Shown here one piece after another: positions 51,992 through 61,028 of a stretch of 64,000 bases of DNA. How positions within the stretch are numbered: position 1 is the first letter of the stretch; each line of letters starts with the position of its first letter. The position numbers and the translations under genes were made by a program. Source of the stretch: RCIO01 sp040880025 (GTDB taxonomy: Bacteria > Pseudomonadota > Alphaproteobacteria > Rhizobiales > Rhizobiaceae); NCBI GenBank assembly GCA_040880025.1, contig JBBDJD010000013.1, positions 310,001-374,000 on the forward strand, written 5' to 3'. Under the pieces are notes generated by a model. The model worked only from the letters and a program-made list of their open reading frames with translations, had not been told where the DNA came from and did no database searches.

Positions 51992-52405
51992 GAGAACTCC
52001 AGCCCGTGATGCCTGCAATGTTTGGCGGAGCATTATGCGCGCCCGATGAAGCGTGCAACCGCCAGCGGCGGCGATTTCGTCTGCCAGGCTGCGCGGGGCA
52101 TTTGGCGCCCGCCAGCGCGGGCCGGTCCAAATATTTGGCAATCCAGCCGTTTTTCTGCTCGTTTCGCGAGCCTCGTGCTCAATCCGCGACCGAATTCACC
52201 CAAATTCCCGTCCCCACTTGACCGGCGAATGTTTATCGCATTCGATGGCCCTTCGTGAATGGGAGGTGGCAACGCCCGGCCTCCGGGCGGAGTATCGGTG
52301 CGAGCCGGCGCTTCAGGTTGCTTCCGTTCGGGAAACAGGGGTGTGTCCCCATAAGAACACCACAAAAGGGCAATGCCCTGACAATCAAGAAGAGGTGCTT
52401 GGGTT
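51992..52405. other. Divergent intergenic region metC / aapJ (414 bp)
   Basis: A TTGACC hexamer at 52218-52223 is a possible -35 for aapJ but its -10 (TTCGAT at 52241-52246, 17-base spacing) is weak. A small perfect hairpin CGCCCGG-CCT-CCGGGCG lies at 52273-52289 without a T-run, followed by short repeats before aapJ. No SAM riboswitch pattern is recognisable upstream of metC. No gene is supported. Confidence 0.4.
52273..52289 (+). other. Hairpin in the aapJ leader
   Basis: A 7-bp perfect stem with a three-base loop in the presumptive untranslated leader of aapJ, 116 bases before its ATG. It has no T-run, so it is not a terminator. Confidence 0.5.
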
Positions 52406-53422
52406 ATGAAAACTGTTTTAAAGGGTCTGCTGGGCGTTTCCGTCCTGGCGCTTGCGGGGGGCGCGGCGTCCGCCGCGACGCTCGACGACGTCAAGGGACA
52501 CGGCTCGCTGAAGTGTGGTGTGAGCCAGGGTCTGCCCGGCTTCTCCAATCCTGATGCCAGCGGCAACTGGTCGGGCCTCGATGTCGATTTCTGCAAGGCC
52601 GTCGCCTCTGCCATCTTCGACGATCCGTCGAAGGTTGAATTCGTGCCGCTCTCGGCCAAGGAGCGCTTCACCGCGCTGCAGTCGGGCGAGGTCGATCTTC
52701 TGTCGCGCAACACCACCTGGACCATGAGCCGCGACACTCAGCTCGGCCTGAACTTCTCCGTCGTGAATTACTATGACGGCCAGGGCTTCATGGTGCGCAA
52801 CGACATGGGCATCACCTCCGCGCTTCAGCTTTCTGGCGCGGCGATCTGCACCAATACCGGCACCACGACAGAGCTCAACGTCGCGGACTATTTCCGCGCC
52901 AACAACATGGACTACGAGCTGGTCGCCTTCGAGAAGGCCGACGAGGTTGTGGCCGCCTATGACGCCGGCCGTTGCGACGTCTACACGACCGACCAGTCGG
53001 GCATCTACGCTCAGCGCCTGAAGCTGACCAACCCCGACGATCACAAGGTTCTGCCGGAGGTCATCTCCAAGGAGCCGCTCGGACCGGCCGTCCGCCAGGG
53101 CGACGACCAGTGGGCGAACGTCATCAAGTGGACGCACTTTGCCATGCTCGAGGCCGAGGAATTCGGCGTGACCCAGGCCAATGTCGACGAGATGGCCAGT
53201 TCCGACAATCCGGGCATCAAGCGTCTGCTCGGCTCGGAAGGCGAGTTCGGCACGGCGATCGGGCTTGAGAACGACTGGGCCCACCAGATCATCAAGCATG
53301 TCGGCAATTACGGCGAGGCGTTTGCCCGCAATGTCGGCCCCGACACCCCGCTGAAGATCTCGCGCGGCCAGAACGCGCTGTGGACCAACGGCGGCCTGCA
53401 ATACGCACCGCCTGTCCGCTAA
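52406..53422 (+). CDS. aapJ: General L-amino acid-binding protein AapJ
   Basis: AapJ is the periplasmic binding protein of the Aap broad-specificity L-amino acid importer of rhizobia. The 338-residue product has a signal peptide (about residues 1-24) and the family segments LKCGVSQGLPGFSNPDASGN, LSAKERFTALQSGEVDLLSR and GRCDVYTTDQSGIYAQR. It heads the operon, followed by a stem-loop and aapQ, aapM, aapP in the same direction. Confidence 0.94.
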   Translation: MKTVLKGLLGVSVLALAGGAASAATLDDVKGHGSLKCGVSQGLPGFSNPDASGNWSGLDVDFCKAVASAIFDDPSKVEFVPLSAKERFTALQSGEVDLLSRNTTWTMSRDTQLGLNFSVVNYYDGQGFMVRNDMGITSALQLSGAAICTNTGTTTELNVADYFRANNMDYELVAFEKADEVVAAYDAGRCDVYTTDQSGIYAQRLKLTNPDDHKVLPEVISKEPLGPAVRQGDDQWANVIKWTHFAMLEAEEFGVTQANVDEMASSDNPGIKRLLGSEGEFGTAIGLENDWAHQIIKHVGNYGEAFARNVGPDTPLKISRGQNALWTNGGLQYAPPVR

Positions 53423-53434
53423 CAACTGAACCTG

Positions 53435-53463
53435 CGGCCGCCCGGGGCGTTTCCGGGCGGCCG
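53435..53463 (+). other. Strong intercistronic stem-loop after aapJ
   Basis: A perfect 11-bp stem (CGGCCGCCCGG / CCGGGCGGCCG, seven-base loop) without a T-run. Such hairpins after binding-protein genes stabilise the abundant 5' message and reduce expression of the permease genes downstream. The role here is inferred. Confidence 0.8.
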
Positions 53464-53552
53464 TGACTTATCGGACTACGTCGCGCCTAAAACACCGGCC
53501 GCCGGAAACGGATGGCAATCAAACACAATCGGTGCGGACGAGGGGAACAGGC

Positions 53553-54746
53553 ATGGCTGTTACTACCGCCGGGGGCGATTCCGCGCCCAGGGTCGCGTTG
53601 CTCAACGACCCGAAGGTGCGCGCATGGATCGTTCAGATCGTCCTTTTGGTCGCATTGATCTGGCTGGCCTGGCTGGGCATCCAGAACATGTTCGCCAATC
53701 TGCGTGCGGCGAACATCTCGTCAGGCTTCGGCTTCCTGTCCAACAATGCCGGTTTCGCCATCAGCCAGTCGCTGATCGAGTATGAGCAGGGCGGCTCCAC
53801 CTATGGCCGCGTTTTCATCGTCGGCTTGCTCAACACGCTGCTCGTCGCCGTCGTCGGCGTCATCGTCGCCACGATCATCGGTTTTGTCGTCGGTATCGCC
53901 CGTCTTTCCCAGAACTGGGTGATCGCGAAGCTGGCCACCGTCTACATCGAGGCGCTGCGCAACGTCCCGCTATTGCTGCAGATTTTCGTCTGGTACTTCG
54001 CCGTCTTGCGTCTCCTGCCGAGCCGGCGCGACGCGTTGGACCTCGGCCTGTTCGGCCAGTTGAACATTTCCGGCTGGTACGTGCCGAAGCCCATCTACAC
54101 CGACGGCATCTACATCGTGCTCGCTGCAATCGCGATCGCAATCATTGGCATCGTCATTCTCGTCCGCTGGGCGAGAAAGCGGCAGGAAGCCACCGGCGAG
54201 CGCTTCCCGGTGTTTCGCGCCTCGCTTGCGGCAATCATCCTGCTGCCGCTGATTGCCTATTTCATCGGCGGCATGCCGCTGTCCTTCGAATACCCGACCC
54301 AGGGCAATTTCGGCCCGCGCGGCGGTTCACGACTCTATCCCGAATTCCTTGGTCTGCTTCTGGCGCTGTCGACCTATACGGGCGCGTTCATCGCCGAGAT
54401 TGTCCGCGCCGGCATCCTCGGCATCAACAAGGGCCAGACCGAGGCTTCATATGCGTTGGGGCTCAAGCCCAGCCACACGCTGCGCCTTGTGATCGTTCCC
54501 CAGGCGCTGCGCATCATCATTCCGCCGCTGACGAGCCAGTATCTCAACCTGACCAAGAACTCGTCGCTGGCGGTCGCCATCGCCTTTCCTGATCTCGTTT
54601 CGGTCTTCGCAGGCACCGCGCTCAACCAGACCGGGCAGGCCGTTGAAATATTGATGATGACCATGCTGACCTATCTTGCCCTGTCGCTGCTGATCTCGGC
54701 TTTCATGAACTGGTACAACGCCAGAATGGCGCTGGTGGAGCGCTGA
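53553..54746 (+). CDS. aapQ: Amino acid ABC transporter permease AapQ
   Basis: The 397-residue inner-membrane protein has six to eight helices; its core permease domain includes the segments EALRNVPLLLQIFVWYF and STYTGAFIAEIVRAGILGIN, the latter being the EAA loop region that contacts the ATPase. ATG 53553 (MAVTTAGGD) is chosen over the open frame to 53463, which lacks conservation. It pairs with AapM. Confidence 0.92.
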   Translation: MAVTTAGGDSAPRVALLNDPKVRAWIVQIVLLVALIWLAWLGIQNMFANLRAANISSGFGFLSNNAGFAISQSLIEYEQGGSTYGRVFIVGLLNTLLVAVVGVIVATIIGFVVGIARLSQNWVIAKLATVYIEALRNVPLLLQIFVWYFAVLRLLPSRRDALDLGLFGQLNISGWYVPKPIYTDGIYIVLAAIAIAIIGIVILVRWARKRQEATGERFPVFRASLAAIILLPLIAYFIGGMPLSFEYPTQGNFGPRGGSRLYPEFLGLLLALSTYTGAFIAEIVRAGILGINKGQTEASYALGLKPSHTLRLVIVPQALRIIIPPLTSQYLNLTKNSSLAVAIAFPDLVSVFAGTALNQTGQAVEILMMTMLTYLALSLLISAFMNWYNARMALVER

Positions 54747-54747
54747 C

Positions 54748-56247
54748 ATGGCCAAGGACACCAGGAAACCATCGGGAAAATCGGGCGTCCCTGGCGTCAA
54801 GGGCAAGGCGGTCGACGCGGCAGCGCCCGAAGGCACGCCGGTCGCCTATCCGCATACCGCGGACTCCCTGGCGCCAGTGCCGCATGGCGGCGGCAACCTC
54901 TCCTACGTTCGCACGGAGATGGTGTCTTCGGTGCCACCGCCTTTGCTGGCCAGCGGCGCGGTGGCGTGGGTGCGCGGGAACCTGTTTTCGAGCGTATCCA
55001 ACTCGATCCTGACGCTGTTTGCGCTGTTTTTGCTCTACATCATCATTCCGCCGCTGGTCAGCTTCGTGTTCCTTGAGAGCGTGTGGACCGGGGCCGACCG
55101 ATCTGTCTGCGCCACCGAGCAGCAGGGCGGCATCCAGCCCAATGGCTGGTTCGGCGCCTGCTGGGCCTATGTCGGGGCATATGGGGAGCAGTTCATATAC
55201 GGCCGCTATCCCGACGGCGAAATCTGGCGCGTCAACATCGTCGGCATACTGTTCTTCGGCGGCTTGGTGCCGCTGCTGATTCCGTCCGCGCCGTTCAAGC
55301 GCGAAAACATCATCTTCGTCGGCCTGATTTTCCCGATTGCCGCGCTCATCCTTCTGACGGGCGGCAATTTTAACCTGAACGGCTTTCTGCCCACCGGATT
55401 TCTGCTTCGCGAGAGCCTTCTCAAATTCTGGGTGGACTACGCGATCCTGAGCGCGGTCGTCATCGGCATCGCCGCCGCGATTGCCCGCCTCTCCGACAAG
55501 GATCCGATGCCCAGCATCCGGGGCGCGGCGATCGTCATGGGCGGCATCGCCGTCGTCATGGCGCTGCTGGCGACCGATTTCGGCCTCAGGACGGTTCCCA
55601 CCGACCGCTGGGGCGGGCTGCTGGTGACGCTGGTGATCGCCGTCACCGGCATCGCGGCGTCACTGCCGATCGGCATCGTGCTGGCGCTCGGCCGCCGCTC
55701 GAAAATGCCCATCGTGCGCATGTTCTCGATCATCTTCATCGAGTTCTGGCGCGGTGTGCCGCTGATTACCGTGCTGTTCATGTCGTCGGTTCTGCTGCCG
55801 CTGTTCCTCCCCGAAGGCGTCACCTTCGACAAGCTGCTGAGGGCGCTGGTCGGCGTGGCGATGTTCGCCTCCGCCTACATGGCCGAAGTCGTGCGCGGCG
55901 GGCTTCAGGCGATCCCGAAGGGGCAGTTCGAAGGCGCCATGGCGCTCGGCCTCAACTACAACCAGATGATGCGCATGATCGTCATGCCGCAGGCCCTGAA
56001 GCTGGTCATACCGGGCATCGTGAACACCTTCATCGGTCTGTTCAAGGACACCACGCTGGTGCTCATCATCGGACTGTTCGACTTCCTGGGCCAGATCCAG
56101 TCGTCCTTCACCGATCCGACATGGGCGACGCCCGTGCAGTCGCTTTCGGCCTACCTGTTTGCGGCCTTCGTCTACTTCGTCTTCTGCTTCGGTATGTCGA
56201 GATACTCGATCTTCATGGAGCGCCGGCTCGACACCGGCCACCGGTAA
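54748..56247 (+). CDS. aapM: Amino acid ABC transporter permease AapM
   Basis: The 499-residue permease has an N-terminal extension rich in Pro and Ala (about residues 1-75), a helix-rich region and a C-terminal permease domain with EFWRGVPLITVLFMSSV and ASAYMAEVVRGGLQAIPKGQ (EAA loop). It starts one base after the aapQ stop, so it is likely translationally coupled. Confidence 0.93.
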   Translation: MAKDTRKPSGKSGVPGVKGKAVDAAAPEGTPVAYPHTADSLAPVPHGGGNLSYVRTEMVSSVPPPLLASGAVAWVRGNLFSSVSNSILTLFALFLLYIIIPPLVSFVFLESVWTGADRSVCATEQQGGIQPNGWFGACWAYVGAYGEQFIYGRYPDGEIWRVNIVGILFFGGLVPLLIPSAPFKRENIIFVGLIFPIAALILLTGGNFNLNGFLPTGFLLRESLLKFWVDYAILSAVVIGIAAAIARLSDKDPMPSIRGAAIVMGGIAVVMALLATDFGLRTVPTDRWGGLLVTLVIAVTGIAASLPIGIVLALGRRSKMPIVRMFSIIFIEFWRGVPLITVLFMSSVLLPLFLPEGVTFDKLLRALVGVAMFASAYMAEVVRGGLQAIPKGQFEGAMALGLNYNQMMRMIVMPQALKLVIPGIVNTFIGLFKDTTLVLIIGLFDFLGQIQSSFTDPTWATPVQSLSAYLFAAFVYFVFCFGMSRYSIFMERRLDTGHR

Positions 56248-56295
56248 CCGCCCGGACGCAACGCGCCTGGTACGACAAGGGAAAAGGAACCATCG

Positions 56296-57099
56296 ATGAC
56301 ACGCGAAAACGCCGTTAGCCTGGACGATATCGCCGTCGATCGTTCGCGCATGCAGATATCCGATACCGATGTGGCGATCGAAATTGTCGACATGCACAAA
56401 TGGTACGGCGATTTTCATGTGCTGATGGACATCAATCTGAAGGTCATGCGCGGCGAGCGCATCGTCGTCTGCGGTCCCTCGGGGTCGGGCAAGTCGACGA
56501 TGATCCGCTGCGTCAACCGGCTGGAGGAGCACCAGAAGGGCAAGATCGTCGTCGACGGCATCGAGCTTACCAACGATCTGAAGAAGATCGACGAGGTGCG
56601 CCGCGAGGTCGGCATGGTGTTCCAGCACTTCAACCTCTTCCCGCATCTGACCATCCTGGAAAACTGCACACTGGCGCCGATCTGGGTGCGCAAGACTCCC
56701 AAGCGGGAAGCCGAGAAAGCGGCCATGCACTTCCTCGAGCGCGTCAAGATTCCGGAGCAGGCGCACAAATATCCGGGCCAGCTCTCGGGCGGCCAGCAGC
56801 AGCGTGTGGCGATCGCCCGCTCGCTATGCATGAACCCGCGCATCATGCTGTTCGACGAGCCGACCTCCGCGCTTGATCCCGAGATGATCAAGGAAGTGCT
56901 GGAGACCATGGTCAGCCTGGCCGAGGAGGGCATGACCATGATCGTTGTGACCCACGAGATGGGCTTTGCCCGTCAGGTCGCCAACAGGGTGATCTTCATG
57001 GACCAGGGCCAGATCGTCGAGCAGAACGAGCCGGCCCAGTTCTTCGACCACCCGCAGCACGAACGCACCAAGCTGTTCCTGAGCCAGATCCTGCACTAG
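56296..57099 (+). CDS. aapP: Amino acid ABC transporter ATPase AapP
   Basis: The 267-residue protein has Walker A GPSGSGKST, the Q-loop region, signature LSGGQQQRVAIAR and Walker B IMLFDEPTSALD, and fits polar amino acid ATPases (IEIVDMHKWYGDFHVLMDIN). It is the last gene of aapJQMP. The converging FAD monooxygenase gene starts 22 bp after its stop. Confidence 0.95.
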   Translation: MTRENAVSLDDIAVDRSRMQISDTDVAIEIVDMHKWYGDFHVLMDINLKVMRGERIVVCGPSGSGKSTMIRCVNRLEEHQKGKIVVDGIELTNDLKKIDEVRREVGMVFQHFNLFPHLTILENCTLAPIWVRKTPKREAEKAAMHFLERVKIPEQAHKYPGQLSGGQQQRVAIARSLCMNPRIMLFDEPTSALDPEMIKEVLETMVSLAEEGMTMIVVTHEMGFARQVANRVIFMDQGQIVEQNEPAQFFDHPQHERTKLFLSQILH

Positions 57100-57121
57100 C
57101 AGGATCGGTTCCTGAACCGCT

Positions 57122-58375
57122 CTAGCTCTCGCCGCGCTTCTTCTTTTTCTCCGGCGCCGGGGCCGTCGTGGCGTCGAAACCGTAAAGCCAGTCCAGTTCG
57201 GCGGCGAGTTGCCGGCCCGAACGCGCGCGCAGCACAATGTTGCGCGCCAGCGCCATCGGGCCCCACGCATGCCAGGCGAAATGGTTGAAGCGCCCGCGCG
57301 CCTCGACGCGCTGGATGCGGGGACGCCGCATCGCCTCATAGCGCGCCAGTGTTCCGGTCAGATCGTCGGGCGTCGCGGCGACGAGATTGGCCAGAATGAT
57401 CGCGTCCTCGATCGCCATCGCCGCGCCTTGCGCCGCAAACGGCGTCAGCGCATGCGCCGCATCGCCGATCAGCGCCACGCCCGCGCCTCCCGTCCACGGA
57501 TGATCCGGCGGCACTTCGCGGATCGGCCACAGCGTCCACGGTTCGCAGCCATGCGCCAGACCGGCGAGCGGTCTGGCCGTCCCGCGCATCGCGCGCGCCA
57601 GTATCGCCGGGTCGCCGCGATCGCCGGGTCGCGCCTCCTCCGAACGGCTGTTCACGACCACCACCAGATTGATCGCCGTGCCTCCCCGGATCGGATAGCC
57701 GACGAGGTGGAAGCGCCGATGCGCGAAGACGGTGACGCAATCGGCCGGCATCACGGTGGCGAGCGCTTCGCCCATGTCGCTGTCGCGCCGCACGGTGCTG
57801 CGCCATGCGGCATGGCCGCTGTAGCGGGGCGCCGCGCCGCGCGTGCCGAGATTGCGCACCGTGGAGCCGACGCCGTCCGCCCCGATCAAGAGCAGGCACG
57901 CGGCTTCCTTGACGTCGCCCGCGACATCGAGCGAGACCGTGACCCCGCGCGCGTGGAAAGCCGCGTCGGCCAGCCGCGCCCCGGTCACCAGCCTGATGTC
58001 GGGCTCGCGCTTGGCCCTCGCCAGCAATGCCGTCTGCAAATCGGCGCGGTGGACCACCAGATAAGGCGCGCCCCATCGGTCTTCCGCCTTGCCGCCCAGC
58101 GGAACCTCGGCGAGTTTGCGCAGCCTGCGGGCTTCGCGCACCACCACGGCCCTTGGCTCCACGCTCGCCGTCAGTAGATTGTCGAGCACGCCCAGATGCG
58201 CGAGCACGCGCGTGGCGTTGGGCGAAAGCTGAATGCCCGAGCCGGCATCTTCGAACTTGCTGGCCTGTTCGTAGAGCTGGACCGAGAATCCGTTCTTGGC
58301 GAATGCGATCGCGGCCGTCAGCCCGGCAATGCCCGCGCCGGCGATGACGATCTGCCGCGAGCGCTGCGCTTCCAT
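57122..58375 (-). CDS. FAD-dependent monooxygenase (salicylate hydroxylase-like)
   Basis: The 417-residue product has the group A flavoprotein monooxygenase fold: GAGIAGLTAAIAFAKNG (GxGxxG), the DG motif LLIGADGVGSTVR, and the GD motif ALIGDAAHALTPFAAQGAAM. Such enzymes hydroxylate aromatic rings using NAD(P)H. The C-terminal tail is Lys-rich (EKKKKRGES). Substrate is unknown. Confidence 0.86.
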   Translation of the reverse strand: MEAQRSRQIVIAGAGIAGLTAAIAFAKNGFSVQLYEQASKFEDAGSGIQLSPNATRVLAHLGVLDNLLTASVEPRAVVVREARRLRKLAEVPLGGKAEDRWGAPYLVVHRADLQTALLARAKREPDIRLVTGARLADAAFHARGVTVSLDVAGDVKEAACLLLIGADGVGSTVRNLGTRGAAPRYSGHAAWRSTVRRDSDMGEALATVMPADCVTVFAHRRFHLVGYPIRGGTAINLVVVVNSRSEEARPGDRGDPAILARAMRGTARPLAGLAHGCEPWTLWPIREVPPDHPWTGGAGVALIGDAAHALTPFAAQGAAMAIEDAIILANLVAATPDDLTGTLARYEAMRRPRIQRVEARGRFNHFAWHAWGPMALARNIVLRARSGRQLAAELDWLYGFDATTAPAPEKKKKRGES

Positions 58376-58397
58376 TCAGCCGCCTATCCTGTCCGGA

Positions 58398-58643
58398 CTA
58401 CGCCGCTTTGTTCTGGAACAGGCAGTCATCCGGCCTTGTCTGGTCGGCCCGCAGGGCTGAATTGTAGCTGTAGAGAGTCGAGCAATAGGGACAGACGATC
58501 TCGTTGCCGTCGCCCATGTCGAGAAAGACATGGGGATGATCGAAGGGCGGATTGGCGCCGACGCATTTGAATTCCCTGACGCCGATTTCGATCTTGCGGT
58601 GGCCGGCGTCGTTCTGGAAATACGAAATGTGGTGGCCTGCCAT
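58398..58643 (-). CDS. Zinc-finger protein, NDUFS6-like (zf-CHCC)
   Basis: The 81-residue protein has a CHCC zinc site: Cys in EFKCVG, His in PFDHPHVFLD, and CPYC in EIVCPYCSTLY. It resembles the mitochondrial 13-kDa accessory subunit NDUFS6 and its bacterial relatives bound to complex I. ATG 58643 is used over the open extension to 58721. It is 22 bp before the FAD monooxygenase gene in the same direction. Confidence 0.87.
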   Translation of the reverse strand: MAGHHISYFQNDAGHRKIEIGVREFKCVGANPPFDHPHVFLDMGDGNEIVCPYCSTLYSYNSALRADQTRPDDCLFQNKAA

Positions 58644-58824
58644 GGTGTGCTCCCCGGATGTCAAACCGGCACCGGTAGACGTTGCCGGGCCGCATTCCGT
58701 TTGGAACATCTGACCGGCCAATGCAAGCGAGCGCGCAAGAATCTGCCGCGTCTGTGATGCGTTCGCCGCGAAGTCGAATTAGGATGGGCTCCGGGCCGCG
58801 GTGCGCCGGGCAGTGGAGAATGCG

Positions 58825-61020
58825 ATGACGGAGTTGAGGCCGGTCAAGGCCGAATTTGCGGAGGGAACGAAAGGACTGCCCGGCAGCGCCGATCCCAGCC
58901 CCGACCGTTTCGTCAATCGCGAGTTTTCCTGGCTTCAGTTCAACCGCCGCGTGCTGGCGGCGTCGCAGAACTCCAATCATCCGCTGCTGGAACGCCTGCG
59001 TTTCCTGACGATTTCGGCCACCAATCTCGACGAGTTCTTCATGGTCCGGGTGGCCGGCCTTGCCGGCCAGGTGCGCGAAGGAATAACGACCCGCAGCGCT
59101 GACGGCCGCACCCCGCAGGAACAGCTCGACAATATCCTCGTCGAGGTCGAACGGCTGCAGAGCGAGCAGCATGAATCGCTCGGCCAGCTCGTCGATTTGC
59201 TGGCCGCGGAAGGTGTCCACATCGTTCGCCCGGACCAGTTGACCGCCGCCGACACGGAATGGCTGCGCGGCCATTTCGAGGAAGCGATTTTTCCGGTCAT
59301 GACCCCGCTGTCGATCGACCCGGCGCACCCGTTCCCGTTCATTCCCAATCTCGGCTTCTCGCTCGCGCTGAGGCTCAGGCAGCGCCGCACCGGCGAGGAG
59401 ATGACGGCGCTGCTGCGCGTGCCGGTGTCGGTGGTGCGCTACGTGCGCATGCCCGATGATGGCTCGGACGTGCGCTTTCTCGCGCTCGAAGACGTCATCG
59501 CCCTGCACATCGACCGTCTGTTCCCCGGCTATGACGTGGAGGGGCTCGGCACATTCCGCATCATCCGCGACAGCGACATCGAGGTCGAGGAAGAGGCGGA
59601 AGACCTGGTGCGCCTGTTCGAGACGGCGCTGAAGCGCCGTCGCCGCGGCCAGGTGATCCGCATCGAGTTTTCAGGCGAAATGCCTGAAATGCTTAGGGAG
59701 TTCGTTTCCGGCGAACTGGGCGTGGCGCCCAGTCGCATCTCGACCCTCCACGGCCCGCTGGCCATCAACCAGCTCTCCGACATCGTCGCCCTGCCGCGCG
59801 ACGATCTGAAGTTCCCGCCCTACAATCCGCGCTTTCCCGAGCGTGTCCGCGACCGTGGCGGCGACTGTTTCGCCGCCATCCGCGAGAAGGACATCGTCGT
59901 CCACCATCCCTATGAGAGCTTCGACGTGGTGGTCCAGTTCCTGCGTCAGGCGGCGATGGATCCGGATGTCGTCGCCATCAAGCAGACGCTTTATCGCACC
60001 TCCAACGACAGCCCGATTGTCAGGGCGCTGATCGACGCCGCCGAGACCGGCAAGTCGGTAACCGCCCTGGTCGAGCTCAAGGCGCGTTTCGACGAGGAGG
60101 CGAACATCCGTTGGGCGCGCGATCTGGAGCGCGCCGGCGTGCAGGTCGTCTTCGGCTTCATCGAACTCAAGACCCACGCCAAGATGTCGCTGGTCGTGCG
60201 CCGCGAGGATGGCCGGCTGCGCAACTATGTCCATCTCGGCACCGGCAACTATCACCCGATCACCGCGCGCATCTATACCGACCTCTCCTTCTTCACCAGC
60301 GACCCGGTGATCGCCCGCGATGTGGCGCAGGTGTTCAACTACATCACCGGCTACGCCGAACCGGCCGAGGAGATGCGCATCGCCATTTCGCCGTTTTCGC
60401 TGCGCACGCGCATCCTCGGACACATCGACCGGGAGATCGCCCACGCGAAGGCGGGCCGCCCGGCGCAGATCTGGATGAAGATGAATGCCCTCGTCGATCC
60501 TGAGATTATCGACGCTCTCTATGAGGCAAGCCGCGCCGGCGTCGATGTCGACCTGGTGGTGCGCGGTATCTGTTGCCTGCGCCCGCAAGTGCCGGGACTG
60601 TCCGACAACATTCGCGTCAAGTCGATCATCGGCCGGTTCCTGGAGCACAGCCGCATCTATTGCTTCGGCAACGGCCACGGCCTGCCGTCGGACGAAGCCA
60701 TTGTCTATTTCAGCTCCGCCGACCTGATGCCGCGCAATCTCGACCGGCGCGTCGAGACGCTCGTTCCCATCACCAACGCAACTGTGCATGAGCAGGTGCT
60801 GGGCCAGATCATGCTCGGCAACATCATGGACAACCGCCAGAGTTTCGAAGTATTGCCGGACGGAACCTCGCGGCGCATGTCGCCGGACGAGGCGGAGGAG
60901 CCGTTCAACGCCCAGGAATATTTCATGACGAATCCGAGCCTGTCCGGCCGTGGCGACGCGCTCAAGTCGCATGCGCCCAAGCGCATCGCGCGCTACCGCA
61001 AAAACAAGAAGCAGGCCTAG
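58825..61020 (+). CDS. ppk: Polyphosphate kinase 1
   Basis: Ppk1 makes polyphosphate from ATP. The 731-residue protein shows the N-terminal VNREFSWLQFNRRVLAAS, the catalytic autophosphorylated His region YVHLGTGNYHPITARIYTD, and the conserved IELKTHAKMSLVVRRED. ATG 58825 has GGAG six bases upstream; GTG 58801 is less likely. ppx follows after eight bases, giving a synthesis and degradation pair. Confidence 0.96.
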   Translation: MTELRPVKAEFAEGTKGLPGSADPSPDRFVNREFSWLQFNRRVLAASQNSNHPLLERLRFLTISATNLDEFFMVRVAGLAGQVREGITTRSADGRTPQEQLDNILVEVERLQSEQHESLGQLVDLLAAEGVHIVRPDQLTAADTEWLRGHFEEAIFPVMTPLSIDPAHPFPFIPNLGFSLALRLRQRRTGEEMTALLRVPVSVVRYVRMPDDGSDVRFLALEDVIALHIDRLFPGYDVEGLGTFRIIRDSDIEVEEEAEDLVRLFETALKRRRRGQVIRIEFSGEMPEMLREFVSGELGVAPSRISTLHGPLAINQLSDIVALPRDDLKFPPYNPRFPERVRDRGGDCFAAIREKDIVVHHPYESFDVVVQFLRQAAMDPDVVAIKQTLYRTSNDSPIVRALIDAAETGKSVTALVELKARFDEEANIRWARDLERAGVQVVFGFIELKTHAKMSLVVRREDGRLRNYVHLGTGNYHPITARIYTDLSFFTSDPVIARDVAQVFNYITGYAEPAEEMRIAISPFSLRTRILGHIDREIAHAKAGRPAQIWMKMNALVDPEIIDALYEASRAGVDVDLVVRGICCLRPQVPGLSDNIRVKSIIGRFLEHSRIYCFGNGHGLPSDEAIVYFSSADLMPRNLDRRVETLVPITNATVHEQVLGQIMLGNIMDNRQSFEVLPDGTSRRMSPDEAEEPFNAQEYFMTNPSLSGRGDALKSHAPKRIARYRKNKKQA

Positions 61021-61028
61021 AGCTTCTA

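Noticed and set aside
51992..52405. Search for a SAM-type riboswitch upstream of metC
   Set aside because: No recognisable conserved core or pseudoknot was found by eye.
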